Assembly: GCA_027621485.1 (NCBI GenBank)
Contig: JAQCBG010000009.1
Location: 1 to 10,447 of the forward strand
Direction: 5' to 3'
Source: Pseudomonadota bacterium
GTDB lineage: Bacteria; Pseudomonadota; Alphaproteobacteria; Rickettsiales; Midichloriaceae
Length of the DNA: 10,447 bases
Position numbers and translations under genes: made by a program. The number at the start of each line of letters is the position of its first letter. Position 1 is the first letter of the stretch. Shown in pieces: positions 1 to 6,073 of the stretch. Below the pieces are notes generated by a model. The model saw only the letters and a program-made list of their open reading frames with translations, was not told the DNA's origin and ran no database searches.

Positions 1-73
1 CCCGTAGCTCAGTCGGTAGAGCACCTGACTTTTAATCAGGGTGTCGCGCGTTCGAGTCGCGCCGGGATCACCA
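1..73 (+). tRNA. tRNA-Lys(UUU), first three bases outside the window
   Basis: The cloverleaf is clear. The anticodon stem CCTGA/TCAGG (24-28/36-40) encloses the loop CTTTTAA with anticodon TTT at 31-33. The T-arm is GCGCG-TTCGAGT-CGCGC (46-62). The 3' acceptor strand CGGGATC (63-69) is followed by discriminator A70 and an encoded CCA at 71-73. Only CCCG of the expected 5' strand GATCCCG is present, so the gene starts three bases before the window. It decodes AAA/AAG lysine codons. gltX begins about 60 bases downstream on the same strand. Confidence 0.96.
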
Positions 74-80
74 AAGTATC

Positions 81-109
81 TTTAAATGCATAAAAAGTCA
101 TCTTATAGA
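81..109 (+). promoter_or_regulatory. weak candidate promoter for gltX
   Basis: TTTAAA (81-86, four of six matches to TTGACA) and TATAGA (104-109) are separated by 17 bases in the gap between tRNA-Lys and gltX. Transcription would start about 20 bases before the gltX ATG. In sequence this AT-rich such matches arise by chance, and gltX could instead be read from the tRNA promoter, so this is tentative. Confidence 0.25.
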
Positions 110-135
110 TATTAAAAATCTTTAAGCTCTTTCAA

Positions 136-1494
136 ATGATTAGAACAAGATTCGCTCCAAGCCCAACAGGATTTCTTCATATAGGAAATGCTAGAACAGC
201 ATTAATAAACTTTTTACTTGCTCGCAGATTTTCTGGAAATTTTATTTTAAGAATTGATGATACAGATATAGCTCGCTCTAAGAAAGAATATATAGATGCA
301 ATTAAAAAAGATATGGAATGGCTTATGCTGGATTTTGACGAGCTATATATGCAATCTAGCAGACTTACAAAATACGAAAATGCTAAACAGTTCTTAATAG
401 AGCAAAAATTGCTATATCCTTGTTATGAAACGCAAGAAGAACTAAATATAAAAAAAAGAAATTTAATTAGTAAAGGACTGCCTTTTATATATGATAGAGA
501 ATCTTTTCATTTAAGTGATTCTCAAAAGAAAGAATTTGAAGATGAAGGAAGAAAGCCTCATTGGCGCTTTTTTATAAGAGATGGTGATATCACATGGAAT
601 GATGGAATCAAAGGCGCTATAAGATTTAATTCTAGAAATCTGAGTGACCCAATACTTATTCGCTCAGATGGCAGTATGACTTATCACATCTCATCCATTG
701 TTGATGATATAGATTTAGGCATTACAGATATAGTAAGAGGAGACGATCATATTGCAAATAGCGCACTTCATATCAAAATGTTTGAGGCATTTGGAAAGAA
801 ACATCCAAATTTTATGCATTTGCCACTGCTTCAATCTATAAACGGTCAAATTTCAAAACGCTATGGAAATTGCGCACTTCATACACTCAAAGCAAAAGGT
901 ATAGAGGCAATGTCTATAAACAGTTTTCTTGCAAAAGTTGGCACATCTTCTGATATAAAGCCTTATTTTAATCTTACAGAATTAATCAATGAATTTGATA
1001 TCACTAAATTTAGCAAATCCGCAATTAAATATCAGGAATCTGAAATAGAGAGAATAAATTCAAAACTCATACATAGCATTCCTTATAAGTATGTTCGAGA
1101 TCAAATAGATTTTAATGAATTAAAAGAATTAGGTATTGCAGAAGATGATAAAAATATTGAAGAATTTTGGAATGCTATTCAAAACAATATAGATACTATA
1201 AAACAAATTAAAGATTGGCTTAAAATTTGCAAATGCAACATTGTGCCAATTATAGATGATGCGCAGTATACTCAATTTGCATCAACTCTTCTTCCAAATG
1301 AACCTTGGAATAAAGATACATGGACAAATTGGACAAATGATTTACATCAAAAAACTTCAAGAAAAGGATCGGAACTTTTCTTACCATTGAGAAAAGCTCT
1401 TACCGGCATGAAAAATGGTCCAGAGATGGGGTTATTAATGCCATTCATTGGAAAAAAGAAAGCTTACTCAAGGCTTCAGGGCTTGACCGCATAA
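136..1494 (+). CDS. gltX: glutamyl-tRNA synthetase (class I)
   Basis: This enzyme attaches glutamate to tRNA in the cytoplasm using ATP. In alphaproteobacteria a GluRS paralogue often also charges tRNA-Gln for later amidation by GatCAB; that role is family knowledge, not visible here. The 452-residue length is normal. The N-terminus reads RFAPSPTGFLHIGNARTAL, with the HIGH-type motif HIGN at residues 15-18 in the Rossmann fold. The KMSKS-type motif is ISKRYG at 239-244. The residue before it is Q238, where most GluRS have lysine (KLSKR). The C-terminal anticodon-binding helical part is present to the stop. No SD sequence precedes the ATG. der follows 29 bases downstream on the same strand, so co-transcription is likely. 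Rickettsiales commonly carry two gltX copies; I cannot tell which this is. Confidence 0.95.
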   Translation: MIRTRFAPSPTGFLHIGNARTALINFLLARRFSGNFILRIDDTDIARSKKEYIDAIKKDMEWLMLDFDELYMQSSRLTKYENAKQFLIEQKLLYPCYETQEELNIKKRNLISKGLPFIYDRESFHLSDSQKKEFEDEGRKPHWRFFIRDGDITWNDGIKGAIRFNSRNLSDPILIRSDGSMTYHISSIVDDIDLGITDIVRGDDHIANSALHIKMFEAFGKKHPNFMHLPLLQSINGQISKRYGNCALHTLKAKGIEAMSINSFLAKVGTSSDIKPYFNLTELINEFDITKFSKSAIKYQESEIERINSKLIHSIPYKYVRDQIDFNELKELGIAEDDKNIEEFWNAIQNNIDTIKQIKDWLKICKCNIVPIIDDAQYTQFASTLLPNEPWNKDTWTNWTNDLHQKTSRKGSELFLPLRKALTGMKNGPEMGLLMPFIGKKKAYSRLQGLTA

Positions 1495-1523
1495 GATATT
1501 AATTTGCATTTAAAATTTAGATA

Positions 1524-2942
1524 ATGGATAAGCAAACACAATCTATAACTGTTGCTCTTGTTGGAAGCGTGAATGTTGGTAAATCTACAGTTTTTAACTG
1601 GATGTGCGGCAAACAGATCAAATTACCAGCAATTATATCTGAAAAAAGAGGCTCGACAAGAGATACAAATAGAGCATGTATTAATTTTTTTGGCATGCAA
1701 ATAAATTTAATAGATACAGCTGGTTTTTCAAATGAAGATTCTGAGATCAATACGCAACTTAAAGAACAACAATTAGATATAGTTCACTCAGCAGATTTGC
1801 TGCTTTTTATTATAGATGGCGTCAAGGGGATTGGTGCCTTAGAGTTAGAATATACAAGATATATACGAAAATTTAAAAAACCCACAGCTTTACTGATTAA
1901 TAAATGCGATACTAAAGATCTGCAAGATATAAATCAAATATACGGACTTGGGATTGATAATAATCCAATTTTTATTTCTGCGGCGCATAGAAGAGGATTG
2001 GAGAAAATAGCAGATGCAATAAGAAATAGATTACCAACGCAAGATGATATTGCGCAACAAAATATAGATGATGATCTCTCATATCATTCAATAAATACAC
2101 AAAATAATCTTCAAGAAGAATTTGCAACTCAAGATTCTTTTAAAATTGCAATTGTTGGTAAGCCAAATGTTGGAAAATCAACTATTACTAACCTACTTTT
2201 AGAATATAAGAGTAGCATAATATCAAGTGAAGCTGGTACAACAAGAGATGCCGTAACTAGGCATTTATATTATAAAAATAATAAGATAGAACTAGTTGAC
2301 ACAGCAGGATTAAGAAGAAGAAGTAAAATACATGAGGAAATAGAGCAGTCTTCAAGTTATACCGCAATTTCTGCTCTAAAATTATGCGATGTTGCAATTT
2401 TAGTATTTGATGCAAATTCTTCTATAGAGAAGCAAGATTTAAAAATTTTAAATCTTGCTTTCGATATGTATAAAGGGATTGTATTAATTGCAAATAAATG
2501 CGACATGCTTGATGATTTAAAAAAAAGTACTAATGATATTAGAGATTCTATCTCTCAGTATGGAGATCATATAAAAAACTCTAAAATACTTTTTCTATCT
2601 GCTACAAAAAATAAAAACTGCAGAGAAATTATACTAAATGAAGCGTTACTTGCAAAACAAGATAGATCTGCATCTATATCAACATCTAAACTTAATAAAT
2701 GGCTTAAAGATGCTATTGAAATTCATAGGCCGAAAATAATAAAAGGACAAAAACTTAAAATAAAATACATTACTCAAGTCTCTTACATGCCACTGATATT
2801 TAAATTATTTGTCAATAAGGCATCACTTTTAACTACAGAATACAAAACATATTTATCGCGCTCTTTGATAAAAAATTTTAATATAAAATACACTCAAGTT
2901 AGAATTAAAGTCATTGACTCTTCTAAAAAGATTACAATTTGA
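1524..2942 (+). CDS. der: ribosome assembly GTPase Der (EngA)
   Basis: Der is an essential double-GTPase that helps assemble the 50S ribosomal subunit. The 472-residue protein shows two G domains in tandem. G domain 1 has P-loop GSVNVGKS (14-21), STRD (44-47), DTAG (64-67), NKCD (126-129) and SAA (152-154). G domain 2 has P-loop GKPNVGKS (212-219), TTRD (239-242), DTAG (259-262) and NKCD (324-327). A C-terminal KH-like domain of about 85 residues follows. The acidic, glutamine-rich linker between the G domains (about 171-204) is typical. The first P-loop has SV where RP or KP is usual. The gene lies 29 bases behind gltX with no SD sequence, and its stop is followed at once by a large hairpin. 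It also contains a perfect 31-base palindrome, annotated separately. Confidence 0.96.
   Translation: MDKQTQSITVALVGSVNVGKSTVFNWMCGKQIKLPAIISEKRGSTRDTNRACINFFGMQINLIDTAGFSNEDSEINTQLKEQQLDIVHSADLLLFIIDGVKGIGALELEYTRYIRKFKKPTALLINKCDTKDLQDINQIYGLGIDNNPIFISAAHRRGLEKIADAIRNRLPTQDDIAQQNIDDDLSYHSINTQNNLQEEFATQDSFKIAIVGKPNVGKSTITNLLLEYKSSIISSEAGTTRDAVTRHLYYKNNKIELVDTAGLRRRSKIHEEIEQSSSYTAISALKLCDVAILVFDANSSIEKQDLKILNLAFDMYKGIVLIANKCDMLDDLKKSTNDIRDSISQYGDHIKNSKILFLSATKNKNCREIILNEALLAKQDRSASISTSKLNKWLKDAIEIHRPKIIKGQKLKIKYITQVSYMPLIFKLFVNKASLLTTEYKTYLSRSLIKNFNIKYTQVRIKVIDSSKKITI
2430..2460. repeat. 31-base perfect palindrome inside der
   Basis: AAGCAAGATTTAAAA (2430-2444) is the exact reverse complement of TTTTAAATCTTGCTT (2446-2460), with one central base at 2445. 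It codes for part of Der G domain 2 just before the second NKCD motif. By eye, the distance from the QDL motif to NKxD equals that in E. coli Der, so this is not an inserted palindromic element. It could form a strong mRNA hairpin or cruciform, or be chance in AT-rich sequence. Confidence 0.85.
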
Positions 2943-2947
2943 GATTT

Positions 2948-2999
2948 ATTTTATAACTTGATGAAATATATAAAATTACATATCATCAAGTTATGAAAT
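2948..2999. terminator. 17-bp hairpin after der, possible bidirectional terminator
   Basis: The stem pairs 2948-2964 with 2983-2999: 12 perfect inner pairs (ATAACTTGATGA/TCATCAAGTTAT), then one G-U pair and four more A-T pairs. The loop is 18 bases. It starts five bases after the der stop codon and ends 21 bases before the methyltransferase ATG. The 3' arm runs into TTTT (2999-3002), a short U tract, and the complement offers A/T-rich flanks too. It fits a terminator or an mRNA-stabilising element; the large loop and short U tract make the terminator reading uncertain. Confidence 0.5.
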
Positions 3000-3020
3000 T
3001 TTATATACAGCAATACATTA

Positions 3021-3680
3021 ATGCATAGACAGCACTCCCAAGTTCTTGAATATTTGGACAATGCCTTTAAGCAAGAAGATGATTTGTTGCAAAATATTAG
3101 AGAATGCGCACCAAAAGAAGTGCGTAATATGCAAGTTGGCCCCCATAAAGGTAAGCTTCTATCAATGTTTATGAGGTTATTAAAAGCAAAATCTGTTCTT
3201 GAGATTGGTACTTGCGTCGGTTATTCTGCAATTTGGCTTGCAAGAGGTATGAATTCCAAAGGAACTCTTTGCACAATAGAAAAATCTCAAAAATATTGCG
3301 ATATAGCAAAACATAATATTAATCTCTCTGAAGTTGCTAATATGATTTTGGTATTTAATGGTGATGGATTAGAGATTATTAAGGAGACTTTATTATATGC
3401 TCCTTTTGACGCTATATTTATAGATGCAAATAAACTTGCGTATCTTGAATATTTAAGAATAGCAAAATCACATATAAGATTAGGTGGTCTTATTATAGCT
3501 GATAATACATCTGCATTTGATTCCATTTATTCAGATGATGAGCCAAAAGATGATAAATTTAGACAAAAACTATATAAAGTTATGAGGCAGTTTAATCAGG
3601 AGATATCAGATGATAAGAATTTTCTATCAAATATGATATTAACTCCAGAAGGCATGACGATTGGAATGCGGATTCGTTAA
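3021..3680 (+). CDS. SAM-dependent O-methyltransferase, family 3 (caffeoyl-CoA OMT-like)
   Basis: This is a class I methyltransferase of 219 residues that would use S-adenosylmethionine; the substrate is unknown. SAM-binding motif I is EIGTCVGYS (61-69). Family-3 enzymes hold a divalent metal through an Asp in FIDADK and an Asp-Asn pair in IIADN. Here D135 (FIDANK, with N137 replacing the second Asp) and D161-N162 are present, so the metal site looks intact. Bacterial relatives are annotated YrrM or tRNA 5-hydroxyuridine methyltransferase (TrmR); that role is possible but not shown by the sequence. The ATG at 3021 is the only sensible start and has no SD sequence. A large hairpin separates it from der, so it may have its own transcript. 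metK, which makes its cofactor, lies about 620 bases downstream. Confidence 0.88.
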   Translation: MHRQHSQVLEYLDNAFKQEDDLLQNIRECAPKEVRNMQVGPHKGKLLSMFMRLLKAKSVLEIGTCVGYSAIWLARGMNSKGTLCTIEKSQKYCDIAKHNINLSEVANMILVFNGDGLEIIKETLLYAPFDAIFIDANKLAYLEYLRIAKSHIRLGGLIIADNTSAFDSIYSDDEPKDDKFRQKLYKVMRQFNQEISDDKNFLSNMILTPEGMTIGMRIR

Positions 3681-3718
3681 AATGAATATTTCTACATAAG
3701 AAAAATTCAATAAATAAC

Positions 3719-3793
3719 ATGGAATTCCATATCCATTACTCAAAGGTCTTTAATTTTTTATTTACTATCTTCATCTTTAGTACTATAGATGAA
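3719..3793. other. palindrome and operator-like dyad in the gap before rpsP
   Basis: The 154-base gap 3681-3834 has no gene. It holds the perfect 12-base palindrome ATGGAATTCCAT (3719-3730) and a 24-base dyad at 3770-3793 in which TTCATCT (3770-3776) pairs with AGATGAA (3787-3793) around the palindromic core TAGTACTA (3778-3785), with a single T/T mismatch pair. A T run (3801-3806) follows eight bases later. The dyad could be a weak terminator for the methyltransferase or an operator or leader structure for rpsP. The evidence does not decide. Confidence 0.4.
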
Positions 3794-3834
3794 TAGGTAA
3801 TTTTTTATATAAATTATTGTATATTTCGTTTTTT

Positions 3835-4089
3835 ATGTCAGTTGTAATTAGGCTTTCCAGACGCGGTGCAAAGAAGAAGCCATGCTATCATGTTGTTGCT
3901 GCAGATTCTAGAAGCCCAAGAGATGGTAAATTTTTGCAAAAGCTTGGTCGATATAATCCTTTATTAAGCAAAGAGCATAAAGAAAGAGTAGTTCTTGATA
4001 TAGATAAAATTAAATATTGGGTTAGAGTTGGTGCAAAGCCAACTGCAACAGTTATGCGTTTGTTAAAAAATTCTCAAAATGATATCTAA
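3835..4089 (+). CDS. rpsP: 30S ribosomal protein S16
   Basis: S16 binds 16S rRNA and helps assemble the 30S subunit. The 84-residue product starts MSVVIRLSRRGAKKKPCYHV and contains the S16 signature DSRSPRDGKFLQKLGRYNP (residues 24-42), then the WVRVGAKPTATVMRLL block near the C-terminus. A longer frame opens at a TTG at 3817, but the family starts at M-x-V-x-I-R-L, so the ATG at 3835 is chosen. No SD sequence is visible; the ATG follows a T run. In most bacteria rpsP leads an operon with rimM, trmD and rplS. Here it is followed by a strong terminator and metK, so it seems to be monocistronic. Confidence 0.96.
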   Translation: MSVVIRLSRRGAKKKPCYHVVAADSRSPRDGKFLQKLGRYNPLLSKEHKERVVLDIDKIKYWVRVGAKPTATVMRLLKNSQNDI

Positions 4090-4098
4090 GAATTGATT

Positions 4099-4123
4099 GA
4101 GTTTTTATAAAACTCCTTTTTTT
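4099..4123 (+). terminator. intrinsic terminator of rpsP
   Basis: A 7-bp stem GAGTTTT/AAAACTC (4099-4105/4109-4115) closes a TAT loop and is followed by C and seven Ts (4117-4123). It lies nine bases after the rpsP stop codon. This is the clearest Rho-independent terminator in the window and separates rpsP from metK. Confidence 0.85.
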
Positions 4124-4146
4124 CATTTCTACACTTTTTTATTTTA

Positions 4147-4191
4147 ACACATTGATTATTTCTTTGGTGTAAGCTTTTTCATAAAGAGAGG
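4147..4191 (+). other. possible H-type pseudoknot upstream of metK (SAM-II-like shape, weak)
   Basis: ACAC (4147-4150) can pair with GTGT (4167-4170). Inside that loop TTTCTTT (4159-4165) can pair with AAAGAGA (4183-4189), giving the nested-out topology of an H-type pseudoknot. UGAUU follows the first strand, as in the SAM-II class found upstream of methionine genes in alphaproteobacteria. Against it: the first stem has only four pairs, the second is low-complexity pyrimidine/purine, the site is over 100 bases from the metK ATG, and the best metK promoter lies downstream of it. Recorded as a candidate only. Confidence 0.15.
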
Positions 4192-4259
4192 TTTTGAGTA
4201 TTTTGTTTTAACATGTACCTTAACTAGCATTTGATTTCTTTGATTGTAAATAAGTACTA

Positions 4260-4287
4260 TTGATACATTTTAAAAAATACTTATAAG
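4260..4287 (+). promoter_or_regulatory. metK promoter, near-leaderless
   Basis: TTGATA (4260-4265, five of six to consensus) and TATAAG (4282-4287, five of six) are 16 bases apart. Transcription would start at about 4294, only some eight bases before the metK ATG at 4302. That leaves no room for a Shine-Dalgarno sequence, consistent with none being seen. The rest of the 4124-4301 gap shows no gene. Confidence 0.6.
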
Positions 4288-4301
4288 ATACTCTTTATCT
4301 C

Positions 4302-5417
4302 ATGAATAATGTAAATTTTTTTTCTTCTGAGTCAGTTTCCGTAGGTCATCCAGATAAACTTGCAGATCAAATTGCAGATGCAATACTTGATGCTGCATTA
4401 CTGACTGACAAAGATTCTAGAGTTGCTTGTGAAGTGTTACTTAAGTCTCACCTTGTATTTGTAGTAGGTGAAATAACAACAGATGCATTGATTGATATAG
4501 ATGAAATTGTAAAATCTACTATTAGAAATGCTGGTTACAATAATAAATTTGGATTTGATGCAAATTGTTGCTCGATCATATCCTCTATTAACAAACAATC
4601 TATTGATATAAAAAAAGGAATAGAGCAATCATTTGGAGCAGGAGATCAAGGTATTATGTTTGGCTTTGCTTGCAGAGAAACAAAGCAGCTTATGCCTGCA
4701 CCAATAACTTACGCACAATCTTTGATGCAAATGCATAAAAACGTCATTCAAAAAAATAAACTACCTTGGCTTGGCCCAGATGCAAAAACACAAATAACTG
4801 TCGCATATCGTGAGAAGCAAGTTGAATATATAGATAAAATTGTTTTTTCAAGTCAACATTTAGATGGAGTAAGCGAAACTCAAATTTATGACGGAATATT
4901 GCAAGAAATCATTAAGCCAACATTTCAAAAGTATGGATTTGATATATCAAATACAAAAATATTAATTAATCCAGCTGGCAGATTTGTTATTGGAGGCCCC
5001 ATAGCAGATTCCGGCCTAACAGGGCGTAAAATCATTGTTGATACATATGGGGGCGCAGCAAAGCATGGAGGCGGTTCTTTTTCTGGAAAAGATCCAACAA
5101 AGGTAGATCGCTCTGGAGCTTATATTGCAAGACATATAGCAAAAAGCATTGTCGCAAATAATATTGCTGAGCGCTGTGAAATTCAAATATCTTATGCAAT
5201 AGGCGTTGCAGAGCCACAATCACTAAGCATCAATTGTTTTGGTACAAACAATATCCCTGAATATAAAATCATTAATTTAATAAAATCAAAGTTTAATCTC
5301 ACGCCAAGAGGTATAATAGAATATTTAGGACTTTTAAATCCAATATATAATGCAACTTCCATGTTTGGGCACTTTGGTCATGAGAATTTTTCTTGGGAAA
5401 GAATTACAGAACTTTAA
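4302..5417 (+). CDS. metK: S-adenosylmethionine synthetase
   Basis: MetK makes SAM from methionine and ATP and supplies all cellular methylation. The 371-residue product, slightly shorter than the usual 380-390, has all signature blocks. SSESVSVGHPDKLADQIADA near the N-terminus contains H16 and D18, the ATP/Mg site. GAGDQG (112-117) is the ATP-binding hexapeptide. GGGSFSGKDPTKVDRS (256-271) is the second signature. It ends with FSWE, close to the family's usual ending. An in-frame stop lies seven codons upstream, which fixes the ATG at 4302. The gene is complete. This is notable because metK is degraded in several Rickettsia, which import SAM. It has its own promoter and follows the rpsP terminator. 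No terminator is evident downstream before tRNA-Ser. Confidence 0.96.
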   Translation: MNNVNFFSSESVSVGHPDKLADQIADAILDAALLTDKDSRVACEVLLKSHLVFVVGEITTDALIDIDEIVKSTIRNAGYNNKFGFDANCCSIISSINKQSIDIKKGIEQSFGAGDQGIMFGFACRETKQLMPAPITYAQSLMQMHKNVIQKNKLPWLGPDAKTQITVAYREKQVEYIDKIVFSSQHLDGVSETQIYDGILQEIIKPTFQKYGFDISNTKILINPAGRFVIGGPIADSGLTGRKIIVDTYGGAAKHGGGSFSGKDPTKVDRSGAYIARHIAKSIVANNIAERCEIQISYAIGVAEPQSLSINCFGTNNIPEYKIINLIKSKFNLTPRGIIEYLGLLNPIYNATSMFGHFGHENFSWERITEL

Positions 5418-5492
5418 AAAACAATGGAGTAAATTACTACATTTCAGAAAAATTTTAAAAATCTTGCATTAAAAATTTTATTAAAAATCGAT

Positions 5493-5521
5493 TTGATATT
5501 TTGGAAAATACAGTTTAGTAT
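5493..5521 (+). promoter_or_regulatory. candidate promoter of tRNA-Ser
   Basis: TTGATA (5493-5498, five of six) and TAGTAT (5516-5521, four of six) are separated by 17 bases. The predicted start at about 5528 lies nine bases before the first tRNA base, a sensible 5' leader. Confidence 0.45.
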
Positions 5522-5536
5522 CTGGTACTCTTTTTC

Positions 5537-5626
5537 GGAGAGATGGCCGAGTGGCTGAAGGCGCTTCCCTGCTAAGGAAGTATACGTTTTTTCGTATCGA
5601 GGGTTCGAATCCCTCTCTCTCCGCCA
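5537..5626 (+). tRNA. tRNA-Ser(GCU)
   Basis: The acceptor stem GGAGAGA/TCTCTCC (5537-5543/5616-5622) is perfect, followed by discriminator G5623 and an encoded CCA at 5624-5626. The anticodon arm CTTCC-CTGCTAA-GGAAG places anticodon GCT at 5571-5573, reading AGC/AGU. The long class II variable arm ATACG/CGTAT (5582-5586/5593-5597) identifies a serine tRNA, and the T-arm is GAGGG-TTCGAAT-CCCTC. It marks the boundary between the conserved core and the accessory region on its 3' side. The perfect palindrome GTTTATAAAC (5627-5636) begins directly after CCA. Confidence 0.98.
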
Positions 5627-6073
5627 GTTTATAAACACCGAACTTTTTGGGCGTGATTTTTAAACTCATCAAAATTCCCCCTGAGCCACAGTATTTGTGG
5701 ACTTTAGCACGTTTGAACAACCAAACACATTCGTACTTAGAGAATTACAAAATCACCAATTTTACCTCAAATTCTCCCTTTTTACTCTCCGTTTCTCCGC
5801 CTGCATGCGAACGTCTGTCCCGAAGGTGCGCATGTCCAGATCCCTTGATTTTACTGGGTTTTTGAGAATCAGCCTTTTTGCGATATGCATTTTTTAGAGA
5901 ACGAAAGGCGGAGTAGCGATTGGCATTTGAAACAGAGACAATGAGATAAATCAAGGGATGGAAAGCAGTTTCCACTATCCTTCCAAAAAGAAATATATTA
6001 TATGTGTATACGTTATGCGCTTCGCTTTTTTATTGAGGGGTTTAGCAATCAGAAATTCTTATAGAGGTTTTAA
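5627..6073. repeat. gene-free stretch resembling a repeat or MITE-like element
   Basis: No convincing gene lies in these 447 bases. Visible structures are the palindrome GTTTATAAAC beside the tRNA (5627-5636), a small hairpin CCACA/TGTGG (5686-5700), a hairpin with CATGCG/CGCATG arms (5804-5809/5829-5834), and a 12-bp inverted repeat at 5840/5948. Long frames are open on both strands over the same bases (+ strand about 5647-5865; - strand about 5975-5745, encoding ...GHAHLRDRRSHAGGETE...). Neither has an SD sequence or a family I recognise. Being open in both directions with internal dyads is typical of dispersed repeats; the repeat status itself is inference. Confidence 0.4.
5840..5959. repeat. 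12-bp perfect inverted repeat enclosing 96 bp
   Basis: ATCCCTTGATTT (5840-5851) and AAATCAAGGGAT (5948-5959) are exact reverse complements. They could be the ends of a 120-bp miniature element. I see no target-site duplication directly outside the arms, so the insertion interpretation is unproven. An inner near-repeat, GCGATATGCATTT (5880-5892) versus GCGATTGGCATTT (5916-5928), lies between them. Confidence 0.6.

Noticed and set aside
3817-3834. Upstream TTG start for rpsP
   Set aside because: S16 proteins begin at the M-x-V-x-I-R-L block; the six extra residues match nothing in the family.
4602-5223. Antisense open frames within metK and the other core genes
   Set aside because: They are short, have no start signals and mirror well-conserved genes on the other strand.
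5444-5720. Open frames on the - strand across tRNA-Ser, including one with a REGFEPS-type stretch
   Set aside because: The stretch is the antisense translation of the tRNA-Ser gene, a well-known false protein call; the tRNA itself is certain.
5616-5802. TCTCCGCC at the tRNA-Ser 3' end recurring near 5794-5801 as a possible attachment-site duplication
   Set aside because: Only eight bases match, no integrase gene is in the window and no longer copy of the tRNA end is found, so it is not a supported att site.
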